NCBI GenBank assembly: GCA_002439585.1
Contig: DJOF01000021.1
Coordinates: 1 to 64,000, forward strand
From: Bacteroidales bacterium UBA6445
GTDB taxonomy: Bacteria > Bacteroidota > Bacteroidia > Bacteroidales > UBA932
Direction: 5' to 3'
Length of the DNA: 64,000 bases
Numbering within the stretch: position 1 is the first letter of the stretch; the number at the start of each line of letters is the position of its first letter. Positions 1 through 9,200 of the stretch are shown here, in pieces. A program made the translations under genes and the position numbers. The notes beneath the pieces were generated by a model. It saw only the letters and a program-made list of their open reading frames with translations. It was not told where the DNA came from and did no database searches.

Positions 1-491
1 GGAATAGTCGTTTTTCAGGTATTAACGTATGTGTGTATGATCCTTTAAGCAATAATATTATAGGTACTTCATATCCTCAGAACGGCTTTGAAAGTGATAA
101 TATAGAATTACAATATCGTTACCATATTAAGGGAGAACATTGGGGAGTTGTTAGAACTGATTTGCTAAAGAAAAACAAATTTCCAACAGGAAAAGGACCT
201 TTCTGGACAGAAAGTAGATTATGGTTCACTTTAGCTATTCAGGGATATAAAGTGATGTGTTATAATGACTGCTTGAGAGCCTATTATTATGAACAAAATT
301 CATTAAGCAATAATCAGCAATATGTATATGATAGAAAAGTTGTCCTTATGTATTTGCGAAATGAATTTTGGGAACTGAAAAATATAGGAGGACTAATATT
401 CAAATATTCACCCAAAGAGTATTTTCGTATTTATTGTATAATATTGAAGGAATCATTAAAGCTTATCTTTTGCCTTGCTAAAGGAAAATGA
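1..491 (+). CDS. Glycosyltransferase family 2, C-terminal part (cut by window edge)
   Basis: The frame is open to base 1, so the gene starts before the window and only about 163 C-terminal residues are seen. The segment GEHWGVVRTDLL, then FWTESRLWF and a late YYYEQNSLS stretch, fit the end of a GT-A fold family 2 transferase, where an acidic residue follows the acceptor loop and an Arg/Tyr-rich end follows. It probably adds one sugar to a lipid-linked polysaccharide repeat at the cytoplasmic face of the membrane. The next glycosyltransferase begins 7 bases after its stop. Family is fairly sure; donor and acceptor cannot be told. Confidence 0.7.
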   Translation, partial: NSRFSGINVCVYDPLSNNIIGTSYPQNGFESDNIELQYRYHIKGEHWGVVRTDLLKKNKFPTGKGPFWTESRLWFTLAIQGYKVMCYNDCLRAYYYEQNSLSNNQQYVYDRKVVLMYLRNEFWELKNIGGLIFKYSPKEYFRIYCIILKESLKLIFCLAKGK

Positions 492-498
492 CAATCTT

Positions 499-1677
499 AT
501 GCGTATCATATTTATATTAGACAACTTATATCCCAACGGTAGAGCCTCTGCCGCTCGTGTCAGGGAATATGGGAAGGGATTTGTGGCAAATGGCATAGAG
601 ACTTTGGTGTGGATGCCAGTTCCTCGCCAGCGATATCAGGATACCGAAGTCATAAACCCTATAATAAAAGGGGTAGACGAAAATGGAGTGAGATATGAAT
701 ATGTTTCAGGAGCCAGTAAACGCAACAGGAATATTTTCATCAGGCAGTTGCAGGATATGTATGGATACACAGCCACTCTGTTCCGACTGTTGACAAAATG
801 CAAACGGGATGATTACGTCGTGATATACGAAGGTAGTCCGAGATGGTTTAAAAACTGTGTGAGAGCGATTCGTTTTGCTGGCGCAAAATGCGGTATGGAA
901 CTTAATGAGTTGCCTTACGGAACGGGTGTTGAGACAGCCGTGACGAAAAAGAATCGCAAAATCATGCTTGAAAAGATATTTCCAAAGTTCGATTTCGTTT
1001 GGGCAATATCAGAATCTCTTTATCAATTGGCAAAGCAATATGCATCGCATGCTAATATTATAAAAGTACCAATTATGGTTGAGGGACAATTGGAGGGTGC
1101 TGATTTTCCAGAGCAAAAGATTCCATATATTTTTCATTCGGGTACATTGTATGAACAGAAGGATGGCATCTGTGGAATGTTGGAAGCTTTCGGAATGGCA
1201 TGCCTAAAGTTGAATACTCCTATAGAATACATCTTGACCGGTAAATTGGAGGACTCTCCACATGCTCAAGAATTGAAAACTATTATTAAAAAATATGGCG
1301 TTGCAGATAAAGTGAAATTTGTGGGCTATCTTGACTTGTCCACTCTCCGCAAATATCAAAAGAATTGCTTTCTAACCATTATCAACAAGTATGACACACA
1401 GCAGAATCGCTACTGTTTTTCAACAAAATTGAGTGAATATCTGTCTTTCTCCCGTCCTGTCATCACGACTACTGTAGGCGAAGCGAACACCTATCTGAAA
1501 GATGGTGTGAACGCCTTTATTGTGGAACCTCACAAACCAGAGTTGATTGCTGAGAAAATAATATATGCCTTTAGTCATCCTGAAGAGGCGGAAAAAATTG
1601 GTAAGTGTGGGCATAAACTCACGGAGAAAGAGTTTAGTTGCGAATATCAAACAAGAAGGATTCTGAATAAACTATAA
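499..1677 (+). CDS. Glycosyltransferase family 4 (GT-B fold)
   Basis: About 392 residues. I start it at ATG 499, 7 bases after the upstream stop, because the protein then begins MRIIFILDNLYPNG, the usual first beta strand and glycine loop of a GT-B N-terminal domain; an in-frame TTG at 475 would overlap the previous gene. The C-terminal domain has FHSGTLYEQKDG and, near residue 320, EYLSFSRPVITTTVGE, the nucleotide-sugar binding region of GT4 enzymes, although the usual E-x7-E is degenerate. Its place among glycosyltransferases says it builds a capsule, O-antigen or exopolysaccharide repeat. Sugar specificity is unknown. Confidence 0.8.
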   Translation: MRIIFILDNLYPNGRASAARVREYGKGFVANGIETLVWMPVPRQRYQDTEVINPIIKGVDENGVRYEYVSGASKRNRNIFIRQLQDMYGYTATLFRLLTKCKRDDYVVIYEGSPRWFKNCVRAIRFAGAKCGMELNELPYGTGVETAVTKKNRKIMLEKIFPKFDFVWAISESLYQLAKQYASHANIIKVPIMVEGQLEGADFPEQKIPYIFHSGTLYEQKDGICGMLEAFGMACLKLNTPIEYILTGKLEDSPHAQELKTIIKKYGVADKVKFVGYLDLSTLRKYQKNCFLTIINKYDTQQNRYCFSTKLSEYLSFSRPVITTTVGEANTYLKDGVNAFIVEPHKPELIAEKIIYAFSHPEEAEKIGKCGHKLTEKEFSCEYQTRRILNKL

Positions 1678-1722
1678 ATTTTTGGACAAACTTTATTGAT
1701 AAAGTTTTTGTTATATGCTTAG

Positions 1723-1923
1723 GCAAGTTGTTTTAAAGCTTTAATATTGTCCTTATTGTATGAAAGAGGCAGTAAACACAGCTGTATTGAGGAAAACGTA
1801 AGGATTGGTGATAATTCGACTATAGGAGCACGAGCTGTAGTGATTCATGATGTTACGAAAAATGCAGTCGTTGCTGGATGTCCTGCTAAGATTATTAAAG
1901 TCAGAGGAATATGCAAAGAATAA
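1723..1923 (+). pseudogene. Remnant of a hexapeptide-repeat (LbH) acetyltransferase
   Basis: This frame is closed by a TAG at 1720 and has no full-length start, yet from about 1783 it reads as the last turn of a left-handed beta-helix acetyltransferase: VRIGDNSTIGARAVV, then VVAGCPAKIIK, the classic tail of CysE/WcaB/NodL-like enzymes, and a stop at 1921-1923. The N-terminal two thirds are missing. The residues upstream of 1783 do not look like the family. The tail overlaps the first bases of the next glycosyltransferase (ATG 1911). It is best read as the 3' scar of an O-acetyltransferase gene lost by deletion or recombination in the polysaccharide locus. Confidence 0.8.
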
Positions 1924-2996
1924 AAATATTGCAGGTTTCATGGAGCCTTTCTTCTGGAGGGGCGGAACGATTTGTTGTGGATTTGTCTAATCGCCTGGCT
2001 GAAAATTCTCAGTTAGAGATTGTTCTTGTAACTCTTAACGATGATACGATATCAGGAAATAATCATTATCGAAATAACATTTCTGATAAGGTTCGATATG
2101 TAAATATAGGTTGTCGTAGTGGAGTTTCCTTGGTTTCACATTGGCGCTTTTTGAAATTTATAATGAAAGAAAAACCACAAATAGTGCATGGACATTGTGG
2201 TATCCAATGGCTATATTTGCCTTCATTATTACTTAAAAAAGTTAAATTTGTTCATACACTCCATAATTTGGCTAGTGTGTGCCTTTTAAATAAAAGGTTA
2301 CAGCCTATTGATAAATGGTTCTATACTCATAGAATACAACCAGTCACTATTTCAAAAACTTGTTTGAAAAGCTATGAGGACTTATTTCAATTGCATAATG
2401 CAGAGTGTATTACAAATGGTCGTGAGCCAATGAAACCTTCAGGGGTAAAACCAAAAGATGTCTCATTTTTGAGTGATAAGAAACTTCCTGTCTTTATTCA
2501 TGTCGCTCGTTGTCATCCACAAAAAAATCAAAAGCGATTGTTTGCTGTTTTTGATCAGTTGCAAAATGAAGGGATATCATTCCAATTGATGGTTATTGGT
2601 AGTGGATTTGAAGAGACTTGGATGCCATTATACAAAGATAATTCTCAAATTCATATCTTAGGTGAGCGTAAAAATGTTGCTGATTATATGGCACTGTCTG
2701 ACTTCTTTGTCTTGACTTCTGACTTTGAAGGACTACCTCTCACATTATTAGAGGCTATGTCGTTGGGAGTAATTCCGATTTGTACACCAGCTGGTGGTAT
2801 CGTTGATGTCATTCATGATGGTGTCAACGGGTTTATTTGTCATGGTTTTGATAACAATGAGTTCTTGAATAAGGTTAAAGAAGCTTTAAATAAAGTTGAT
2901 ACTATTAATAGAGAAAAGATTATGAAGGATTATCGTGATAATTATTCCATGGAAGTTTGTGTCAACAAGTATTATAAGTTGTATCAGAAGCTATGA
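1911..2996 (+). CDS. Glycosyltransferase family 4
   Basis: 361 residues starting MQRIKILQVSWSLSSGGAERF, the GT4 N-terminal strand with the glycine-rich GGAE loop. HGHCGIQWLYLP and the VKFVHTLHNL segment are the usual mid N-domain strands. The C-terminal domain has FEGLPLTLLEAMSLGV, carrying the E-x7-E motif that holds the nucleotide-sugar, followed by a GG-DVIHDGVNGF loop. Its start overlaps the acetyltransferase remnant, and its stop overlaps the next ATG by four bases (ATGA), so it is translationally coupled to the capsular transferase downstream. It is cytoplasmic or membrane-associated; donor sugar unknown. Confidence 0.88.
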   Translation: MQRIKILQVSWSLSSGGAERFVVDLSNRLAENSQLEIVLVTLNDDTISGNNHYRNNISDKVRYVNIGCRSGVSLVSHWRFLKFIMKEKPQIVHGHCGIQWLYLPSLLLKKVKFVHTLHNLASVCLLNKRLQPIDKWFYTHRIQPVTISKTCLKSYEDLFQLHNAECITNGREPMKPSGVKPKDVSFLSDKKLPVFIHVARCHPQKNQKRLFAVFDQLQNEGISFQLMVIGSGFEETWMPLYKDNSQIHILGERKNVADYMALSDFFVLTSDFEGLPLTLLEAMSLGVIPICTPAGGIVDVIHDGVNGFICHGFDNNEFLNKVKEALNKVDTINREKIMKDYRDNYSMEVCVNKYYKLYQKL

Positions 2997-4012
2997 ATCA
3001 TAATAGTTTTAAGCGTATATTCCACAGATGCCTGGAGGAGGTGAAGGCATCTTTTGATGTGGCGAGAGTGATTTCCGTGAAGGCGGCTGTCATCACCTTC
3101 TGGGCGAAGATTGATATTCAAATCATGAATCGCAATGGGTTCAAGGAACCTGAGAGTGTGAAGAACCGACTGATGAAGAAGCACCAAATCATGATAGACT
3201 TCTTGGAGGATAAGTTTAAGGATTATTGGGCGCATTATCAGGTTCAGGAGGCAATGCCAGACTGTGACGAGCGGCTTCGCAATAAGATTTGGATTTGCTG
3301 GTGGCAAGGTATCGAGAATGCTCCTGAAATAGTCAAAGATTGCGTGGAGTCTATCAAGCGCAATGCAGGGGAATATGAAGTGATTGTCATTACGGATGAT
3401 AATTGCAAGGACTACGTGCAATTCCCTGAATGGCTGGAAGAGAAACGAAAGAATGGAATCTTCTCCAGAACTCATTACTCGGATTTGTTGAGAATGAGTG
3501 TACTCGCCAAGTATGGTGGCATTTGGATAGACTCGACTTTCTTCTGCACAGGCAGAAGTTTTGAGAATTACATGAAGATGCCTCTGTGGTCTATCAAGCG
3601 TCCAGATTATCTGCATTGCTCCATTGCAAGTGGGTATTTCGCTGGCTACTCCTTGGGGTGTGGATATGAGAACCGATGGATGTTCAAGGTTATCCGTGAT
3701 TTCTTGTTCTATTATTGGAAGGAGTGTGATAAGTTGATTGATTATCTCTTGGTGGATTATGCGGTCGTCTTGGCTCAGAAGCATAATGCCAAGATTGCTG
3801 ATGCCTTTGCCCAGATACAACCCAACAACAAGTATTGTGATGAGCTGTATAAGGTTCTCGGTCAGCCTTATGATGAGAATCTTTGGCGGCAGATTTGCAA
3901 GGACACCGTGCTTTATAAGTTGACTTGGAAACAAAGTTTCGCCAAGGAGATAGATGGCAAGCCTACATTCTATGGGATGTTGATAGATGGCAAACTTAAA
4001 CGTATCGACTGA
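2993..4012 (+). CDS. Capsular polysaccharide synthesis glycosyltransferase (GT32-like, Caps_synth family)
   Basis: 339 residues. The middle reads IWICWWQGIENAPEIVKDC, then RTHYSDLLRMSVLAKYGGIW with IDSTFF: the substrate-binding and metal-binding core of the Caps_synth/GT32 group, where the usual D-x-D is replaced by a D-S-T form. The N-terminal 90 residues are charged and helical. It shares an ATGA overlap with the upstream GT4, and its 3' end overlaps the acyltransferase reading frame. Known members transfer a sugar, often with a phosphodiester or hexose product, in capsule or teichoic-like polymers; the exact linkage here is unknown. Confidence 0.82.
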   Translation: MNHNSFKRIFHRCLEEVKASFDVARVISVKAAVITFWAKIDIQIMNRNGFKEPESVKNRLMKKHQIMIDFLEDKFKDYWAHYQVQEAMPDCDERLRNKIWICWWQGIENAPEIVKDCVESIKRNAGEYEVIVITDDNCKDYVQFPEWLEEKRKNGIFSRTHYSDLLRMSVLAKYGGIWIDSTFFCTGRSFENYMKMPLWSIKRPDYLHCSIASGYFAGYSLGCGYENRWMFKVIRDFLFYYWKECDKLIDYLLVDYAVVLAQKHNAKIADAFAQIQPNNKYCDELYKVLGQPYDENLWRQICKDTVLYKLTWKQSFAKEIDGKPTFYGMLIDGKLKRID

Positions 4013-5033
4013 TGTTATGGAGAATAGAATGAAATGTGAGACGGTCTTGACCAAAGACTATTCCAACATGGTAAAGGGTATGGCTGTGCTCATGATGATT
4101 ATGCATCATATCTGGGGATTTCCAGAAAAGATTCCAGAACTGCCTTTGTCGAACCTAGAAATTCAGATGGGGGCGGCTGGAAAAATCTGCGTGTCTATCT
4201 TCATGTTCCTCAGTGGCTATGGACTATATTATACTTTCACTAAGAAGGGGAGCATCCATGTATGGCACAGGGTGTGGAACGTATATAAACGTTTTTGGCA
4301 AGTATTCTTCATCTTTGTTCCAATAGGTTTTCTCTTCCTATCCAAGCCTTTTGGCATTGGGGAGTTCCTGCAAAATTTGTTCTGCTTAAAGTTTAGCTAT
4401 AACCATGAATGGTGGTTCCTGGGCACTTATATCGAACTTTTGCTTGTGTTGCCGATGGTGCTGTTGGCAGAGAAAAAGAAGTTTTTCCCTTATTTGATTG
4501 TCGTTTCCGCTATCATGCTGCGTGGTTTGTCTCATGTCGTAGACATTAATTCTGGGGGGGGCAGTTCGCACCTCTATAATTTCTGCTACTACTACCCCTC
4601 GTTCTTTTTAGGTCTGCTCTTTTGCAAGTATGCTTTGTTTGAGAAGTTCCGAACCTTTATGAGGAGGGAATCGGCATGTGTGGCAGTATGTATAGTCCTT
4701 ACAGGATTGGCATTTGTCATACGCAAGAAATGGAACATAACAGAGATGACTATCTTGATGACTCCTTTGTTCATCTACCTCTTCGTAGCATTCTTCAAAT
4801 TGATAGGCAAGGCTAACAAGGTGTTCCTGTTCTTCGGCAAGCATTCTATGAACATGTGGCTGATACACTCGTTCTTCTGCTACTACTATTTCCAAAAGGA
4901 AATGCTGATGGTGAGTGACAATGCTGTGGTAGGCTATGTGCTGCTGGTGACAGTGTCGGTAGTGAGCTCGATAGGGGTAGATTGGGTATGGAAAGAAATA
5001 TATAAAACTGCAATGTTGATTTCCCCAAAATAG
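3987..5033 (+). CDS. Membrane acyltransferase family 3 (OafA/WecH-like)
   Basis: Up to 348 residues. The protein is strongly hydrophobic with about ten predicted membrane spans and starts, after a short polar head, with KDYSNMVKGMAVLMMIMHHIWG, which carries the conserved His of acyltransferase-3 enzymes; FMFLSGYGLYY follows, as in the family. It likely O-acetylates a sugar of the polysaccharide at the inner membrane. The ATG at 3987 gives a 26-base overlap with the upstream gene; an ATG at 4017 (MENRMKCE) is an equally plausible start and would leave a 4-base gap. The first gene of the defence-like cassette follows 4 bases after its stop. Confidence 0.82.
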   Translation: MANLNVSTDVMENRMKCETVLTKDYSNMVKGMAVLMMIMHHIWGFPEKIPELPLSNLEIQMGAAGKICVSIFMFLSGYGLYYTFTKKGSIHVWHRVWNVYKRFWQVFFIFVPIGFLFLSKPFGIGEFLQNLFCLKFSYNHEWWFLGTYIELLLVLPMVLLAEKKKFFPYLIVVSAIMLRGLSHVVDINSGGGSSHLYNFCYYYPSFFLGLLFCKYALFEKFRTFMRRESACVAVCIVLTGLAFVIRKKWNITEMTILMTPLFIYLFVAFFKLIGKANKVFLFFGKHSMNMWLIHSFFCYYYFQKEMLMVSDNAVVGYVLLVTVSVVSSIGVDWVWKEIYKTAMLISPK

Positions 5034-5037
5034 TTTT

Positions 5038-6213
5038 ATGCAGTTCAAGCTAAAAACATTCAATGTAGGTGTAGGCGATTGTATCACCTTGTTGTTGGAA
5101 CATAATGACAAGAAGATGCATGTCATGGTGGATTGTGGTAACTTTACGTCAGAGGTAAATGACTATGTAGAGAATGAATTTCAAAGTCATATAGACTATC
5201 TGATAGTTACACATATAGACAATGATCATATCAATGGGCTAATAGAGATGTTGTCTTCCAAACCAAACCTTACCATCAATCACATTCTTTACAATTGCTA
5301 TCAGCGAACATCGGAAGATTTGCAAACATGGGATGATAACATGGTGGAGAATGTAAAACGAGTATATGGTCATTTGCCAGTGGTCGTTGATATGTTGGAA
5401 GGAAAAATTGATGCTAAAGCCTCTAAAACGCTTGCAGATTTGATTTTGGAAAATGAAAATTGGAAAAAAGCTTGGCAAAGGGAGTATGTCAACGTTGATA
5501 CACCAATAATAGACCTTAGGGATGATATGGGGCGTTTTATCTTTTTGTCACCTACCCAGAAGGCTCTGAATGACTTGGATAAGGAATACCGATTGCTGTT
5601 TTGGAAAACTTTATACAAGCTCAAAACACTTGATTATGATAAGGAAGAAACCATATATGAAGCTCTGATGCGTGTCATGACGCAAGAACATGATGAAGAA
5701 TCACAAGAGGAAATTGTGTCTTCGAAGGTTCTTGACGAAAACGCATTGAATTCTTATGCTGATGAAAAGTTGAAGAACTTGTCACCTGCAAATGAAGCTT
5801 CCATAGCTTTTGTCTGGGAACATGATAGTCATCGAATCTTGTTTATGGGCGATGCCAATCCTCAGCAAGTAGCTGAAAAATTGGGAGAGCTTTATGAAGA
5901 CCAACCCAAGCCAATCTTATTTGACGCCATCAAGGTATCACATCATGGCAGCGCACATAGTACTTCGAAAGAATTGGTAAATGTTGCAGATAGTGAACGC
6001 TATTTTGTGACAGGAGGTGCGAATGTCAGACCAAGCTACCAAGCTTTGGCTCGTATAGTCATGGCACCACTTTGTGAAGGAATATCACACAGAGAAATCA
6101 GATACAATAGAGAAAATAATGTCTTGATGACTCTTGACCAACAAGAAGGTTTGAAAAAGAAGTATCATTATTTGATTGTTGGCAATGCCAATGAGTATGA
6201 AGTATCCTATTGA
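5038..6213 (+). CDS. ComEC-type metallo-beta-lactamase-fold protein, likely defence component (Avs1A-like)
   Basis: 391 residues with no signal peptide. The metal-binding motif THIDNDH falls at residues 58-64, the H-x-D-x-D-H form of the ComEC/Rec2 branch and not H-x-H-x-D-H. A GDAN motif (Asp about 272) and SHHGS (about 301-305) complete the di-metal site, so the fold looks catalytically complete. A charged, E-rich helical insert lies at about 185-250. Its 3' end overlaps the following protease-NTPase gene by about 20 bases, so the two are coupled. A stand-alone ComEC-type MBL beside a trypsin-like protease and a STAND NTPase is the arrangement I recall for AVAST type I. It has no obvious role in polysaccharide synthesis. 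The family call is firm, the defence role inferred. Confidence 0.82.
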   Translation: MQFKLKTFNVGVGDCITLLLEHNDKKMHVMVDCGNFTSEVNDYVENEFQSHIDYLIVTHIDNDHINGLIEMLSSKPNLTINHILYNCYQRTSEDLQTWDDNMVENVKRVYGHLPVVVDMLEGKIDAKASKTLADLILENENWKKAWQREYVNVDTPIIDLRDDMGRFIFLSPTQKALNDLDKEYRLLFWKTLYKLKTLDYDKEETIYEALMRVMTQEHDEESQEEIVSSKVLDENALNSYADEKLKNLSPANEASIAFVWEHDSHRILFMGDANPQQVAEKLGELYEDQPKPILFDAIKVSHHGSAHSTSKELVNVADSERYFVTGGANVRPSYQALARIVMAPLCEGISHREIRYNRENNVLMTLDQQEGLKKKYHYLIVGNANEYEVSY

Positions 6214-9200
6214 AACACGAAAAGTAATCTATGCATCCGTTGTGCCAGTGGAATGTGGCAATGAAAAGGGAACAGCTTTCTTTATAGCTCCAGACACATT
6301 GGTAACAGCTCGACATGTGGTTGTGGAGCATTTCGTAAGCAATGCCCCTGTAATAATCTCTGCTGACACATCTGTGCTCTGTGATGTGGAGTTTATCGCA
6401 GAAGAAGGTGTCAACGTGGATGTAGTGCTGCTGAGAAGCAAGGATTATCAGCAGAATGATTACCTAAAGTTGTTGGCAGCTGAATTTAATGAGGATAGGC
6501 AACTTACCATTGCTGGCTATCCGAAGGAGTTTGGCAATAATACTGAACTCATCAGCATAGAAGTGCAGGACAGGCTTGGCAACAGAAAAGAAGACTATGA
6601 TACGACTGTTGTAAGAACGGATGCGTTAGCATTTTCTTCATACAAGGGATTCTCTGGTTCTCCTGTTCTCAATGAAAAAGGCTCGGTGATAGGAATTGCC
6701 GTCAACCAATTGGGGAGTAGCTTAGGGTATGCTTCTATCAAAAGTCTTGCTGCCCGATTGGAAAATCATAGTGTGACTGTTTCTAAAGATTGGCAAAGTG
6801 AGGATTTCTCGCCTTGTGGCAGAGGAACAAGTCAAAGACAGGTGGAGAAGGCTATTGGCTATGCTGCGTTGCGATACAACAGAGACTTGCATGTTGGAAA
6901 TAAAAAAATTGATAAAGAATTGGATCTGTTTGCTTTGAGAAAATCAAAAGCTAATACAGAGAAAGAACTGAAGCAAATAGAGACAGACGCAACAACTTGC
7001 CAGTTTGATTTCAGTAATGCCTTACAAGGCTATCAAAAAGGTGATTATGATGATTTGTTAGACAGACTTTATGGCTGGCAAAATGAACATGAAGAAAAGA
7101 ATTTCACTTCATTTACCCTAAAATTCTTTCAAGAAACTTTCATAAAACTTCCCGATCTCATAGATGAGTGGCATAGAAACCAAAAACAAATCGTGTTGTT
7201 CAAAGGCAAGGCGGGAATGGGAAAGACGCACTATGTATGTGCCACTGCAGAAAGGCTTTGTAAAGAGATGAACGTTTATCTGTTGTTTGGCAGTAGATTT
7301 TCAGAAGATCAAGATTTCGAAGCCCAACTATATGGCATGATGGGAATTGGTGACAATGACCTTGAGAAACTTAATGCTAAAATGGTGGACGAGGATTCAA
7401 ATGCTCTCATTATCATTGATGCCTTAAATGAAGGAGCCACGGAGAACTTTTGGAATGTGGCAATGCGAAGAATGAAAACCTTGCTCCAGCAGTATAACAG
7501 AGTAAAACTACTGGTTACCTATCGTGATGACGAGGAATTCGATTTGAGTATTCCATGCAACACAATAGAACTCAGAGGGTTTGAAGAAAATACGCAAGAA
7601 GCTGTACAAAAGTATTTTGCTCATTATCAAATAGACGATACCGACAGCAATATTCAAAAGAGGTATTTTGCGGAATTTAGCGAGCCTCTGTTTCTGACCA
7701 TGTTTTGTGTCGTGGCAAGTCATGACCTGCGATATATGATGGACGACTTCACTTATTCTGACCTTTTCCATCAGTATATAAAATACCGAAATGATATGGT
7801 TTCAAAAGGCGTGGATGAGGATTCACATCGCAATGTGACGGAAAAGGCTCTCATGCAATTTGCCAATTATTCTTTGTATTACAACAAATGCAAAGATATA
7901 CCTCGTAAAAAAGCCAGACATTATGCAGACATGATTTGCAGAAATAGGTTATGGTCTAACAATCTGTTGAATTGGATTCTAAAGGAAAACCTGATGCTGT
8001 CAACAGGTCGAAATGGAGAGACACTTATGTTTGGGTATCAGAAAATGGGTGATTTCCTGATGGCAGACATATTTGCTTACAGCAAGATGACCGACAAAAA
8101 CAAAGTGGACTTTGTGTTGGAAAAAGGCACTCTTCGAGAATATGCAAGCTATCGTCGTTTCATCGTTGCTTTGTTGTCAGAGTGGAATCTTACCGCACAA
8201 TTGCTTGAACGGAAGGAGGCGTTAAAAATACACAGTTTGATACTTGCCAGTTTGCGCCACCATGGTAAGAGCAATCAGGCAATCTTTAATTGGATGCAAA
8301 GTAACAATGTCTTCAGTGTAAGAATTCTGCATGACTTCCTTCAAGACTTAACATTGGAAGTCTTTATGTCTGCCCATCAAGTACTTAAAAGGGCTGATAT
8401 GGCTCATAGGGACAAGGCTTGGTCAATGATGGTAAATAAAGAATTTTCTCATCGCTTTGATACCCAAAGGTTTACAAACTTCATAACCATGAAACCAAAC
8501 ATAGATACTGATGAAGGGTGGAGTAAAATCGTTATTTTACTTTGCTGGATGTGTACCTCTCCTCATCCGTATGTAAGGGGAGCAATTATGAGAAAGTTTG
8601 TTGAGATATTTGACAATAAGCATCAAATGGCTCTTTTCGCACTCAGCGAGTTCTTTGATTGCAATGACCCATACGTTGTGCAAGTTGTCACTTGTGCCAT
8701 CTATGGATACTTACTAAGGAAACGTGATGCAACCGAAGCTGCTAAAATTGCTGATTCGATATTGCAGTATTTCTACCAGGACCATAAAGCACCAGAAGAT
8801 ATTCTTGTACGTCAATGGACGATGATGATTTTATCTTTAGCCGATGAACTGAATGGAACAGATGATTACTTTGGAGACATAAAGCCACCTTTTTCCTCTC
8901 AAAATCCCTATGATTTGGTTGTTGATAAAGCTGAAAACATAACTGAGAAGTATTTTGGTGAGAGTAAAGGCTCTTGGAAAATGTATGAAACGCTTTATGG
9001 GTTTTCTGATTTCAAGAGATATGTCATCGGAACAAATAATCGAGGAAATAGTGATGTCTTTTTGAAGCAAGAAGGTGACAGCGTGCAAGCAATACCACTT
9101 ACAGACATCATGTTGATGGTTGCCAATATTGCCAAACATAATTTCCGCTGGAATGATGATTTAGGTAAGTTGGATGATTATGTGTATTCGGAAGGCAGGT

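Noticed and set aside
2984..4054. 356-codon open frame on the minus strand
   Set aside because: Lies entirely opposite the capsular transferase, which has clear family motifs; the minus translation shows no known motif and odd composition.
5038..6213. ComEC competence protein
   Set aside because: Only the MBL part is present; there are no membrane spans and no competence domain, and it is coupled to the protease-NTPase gene.
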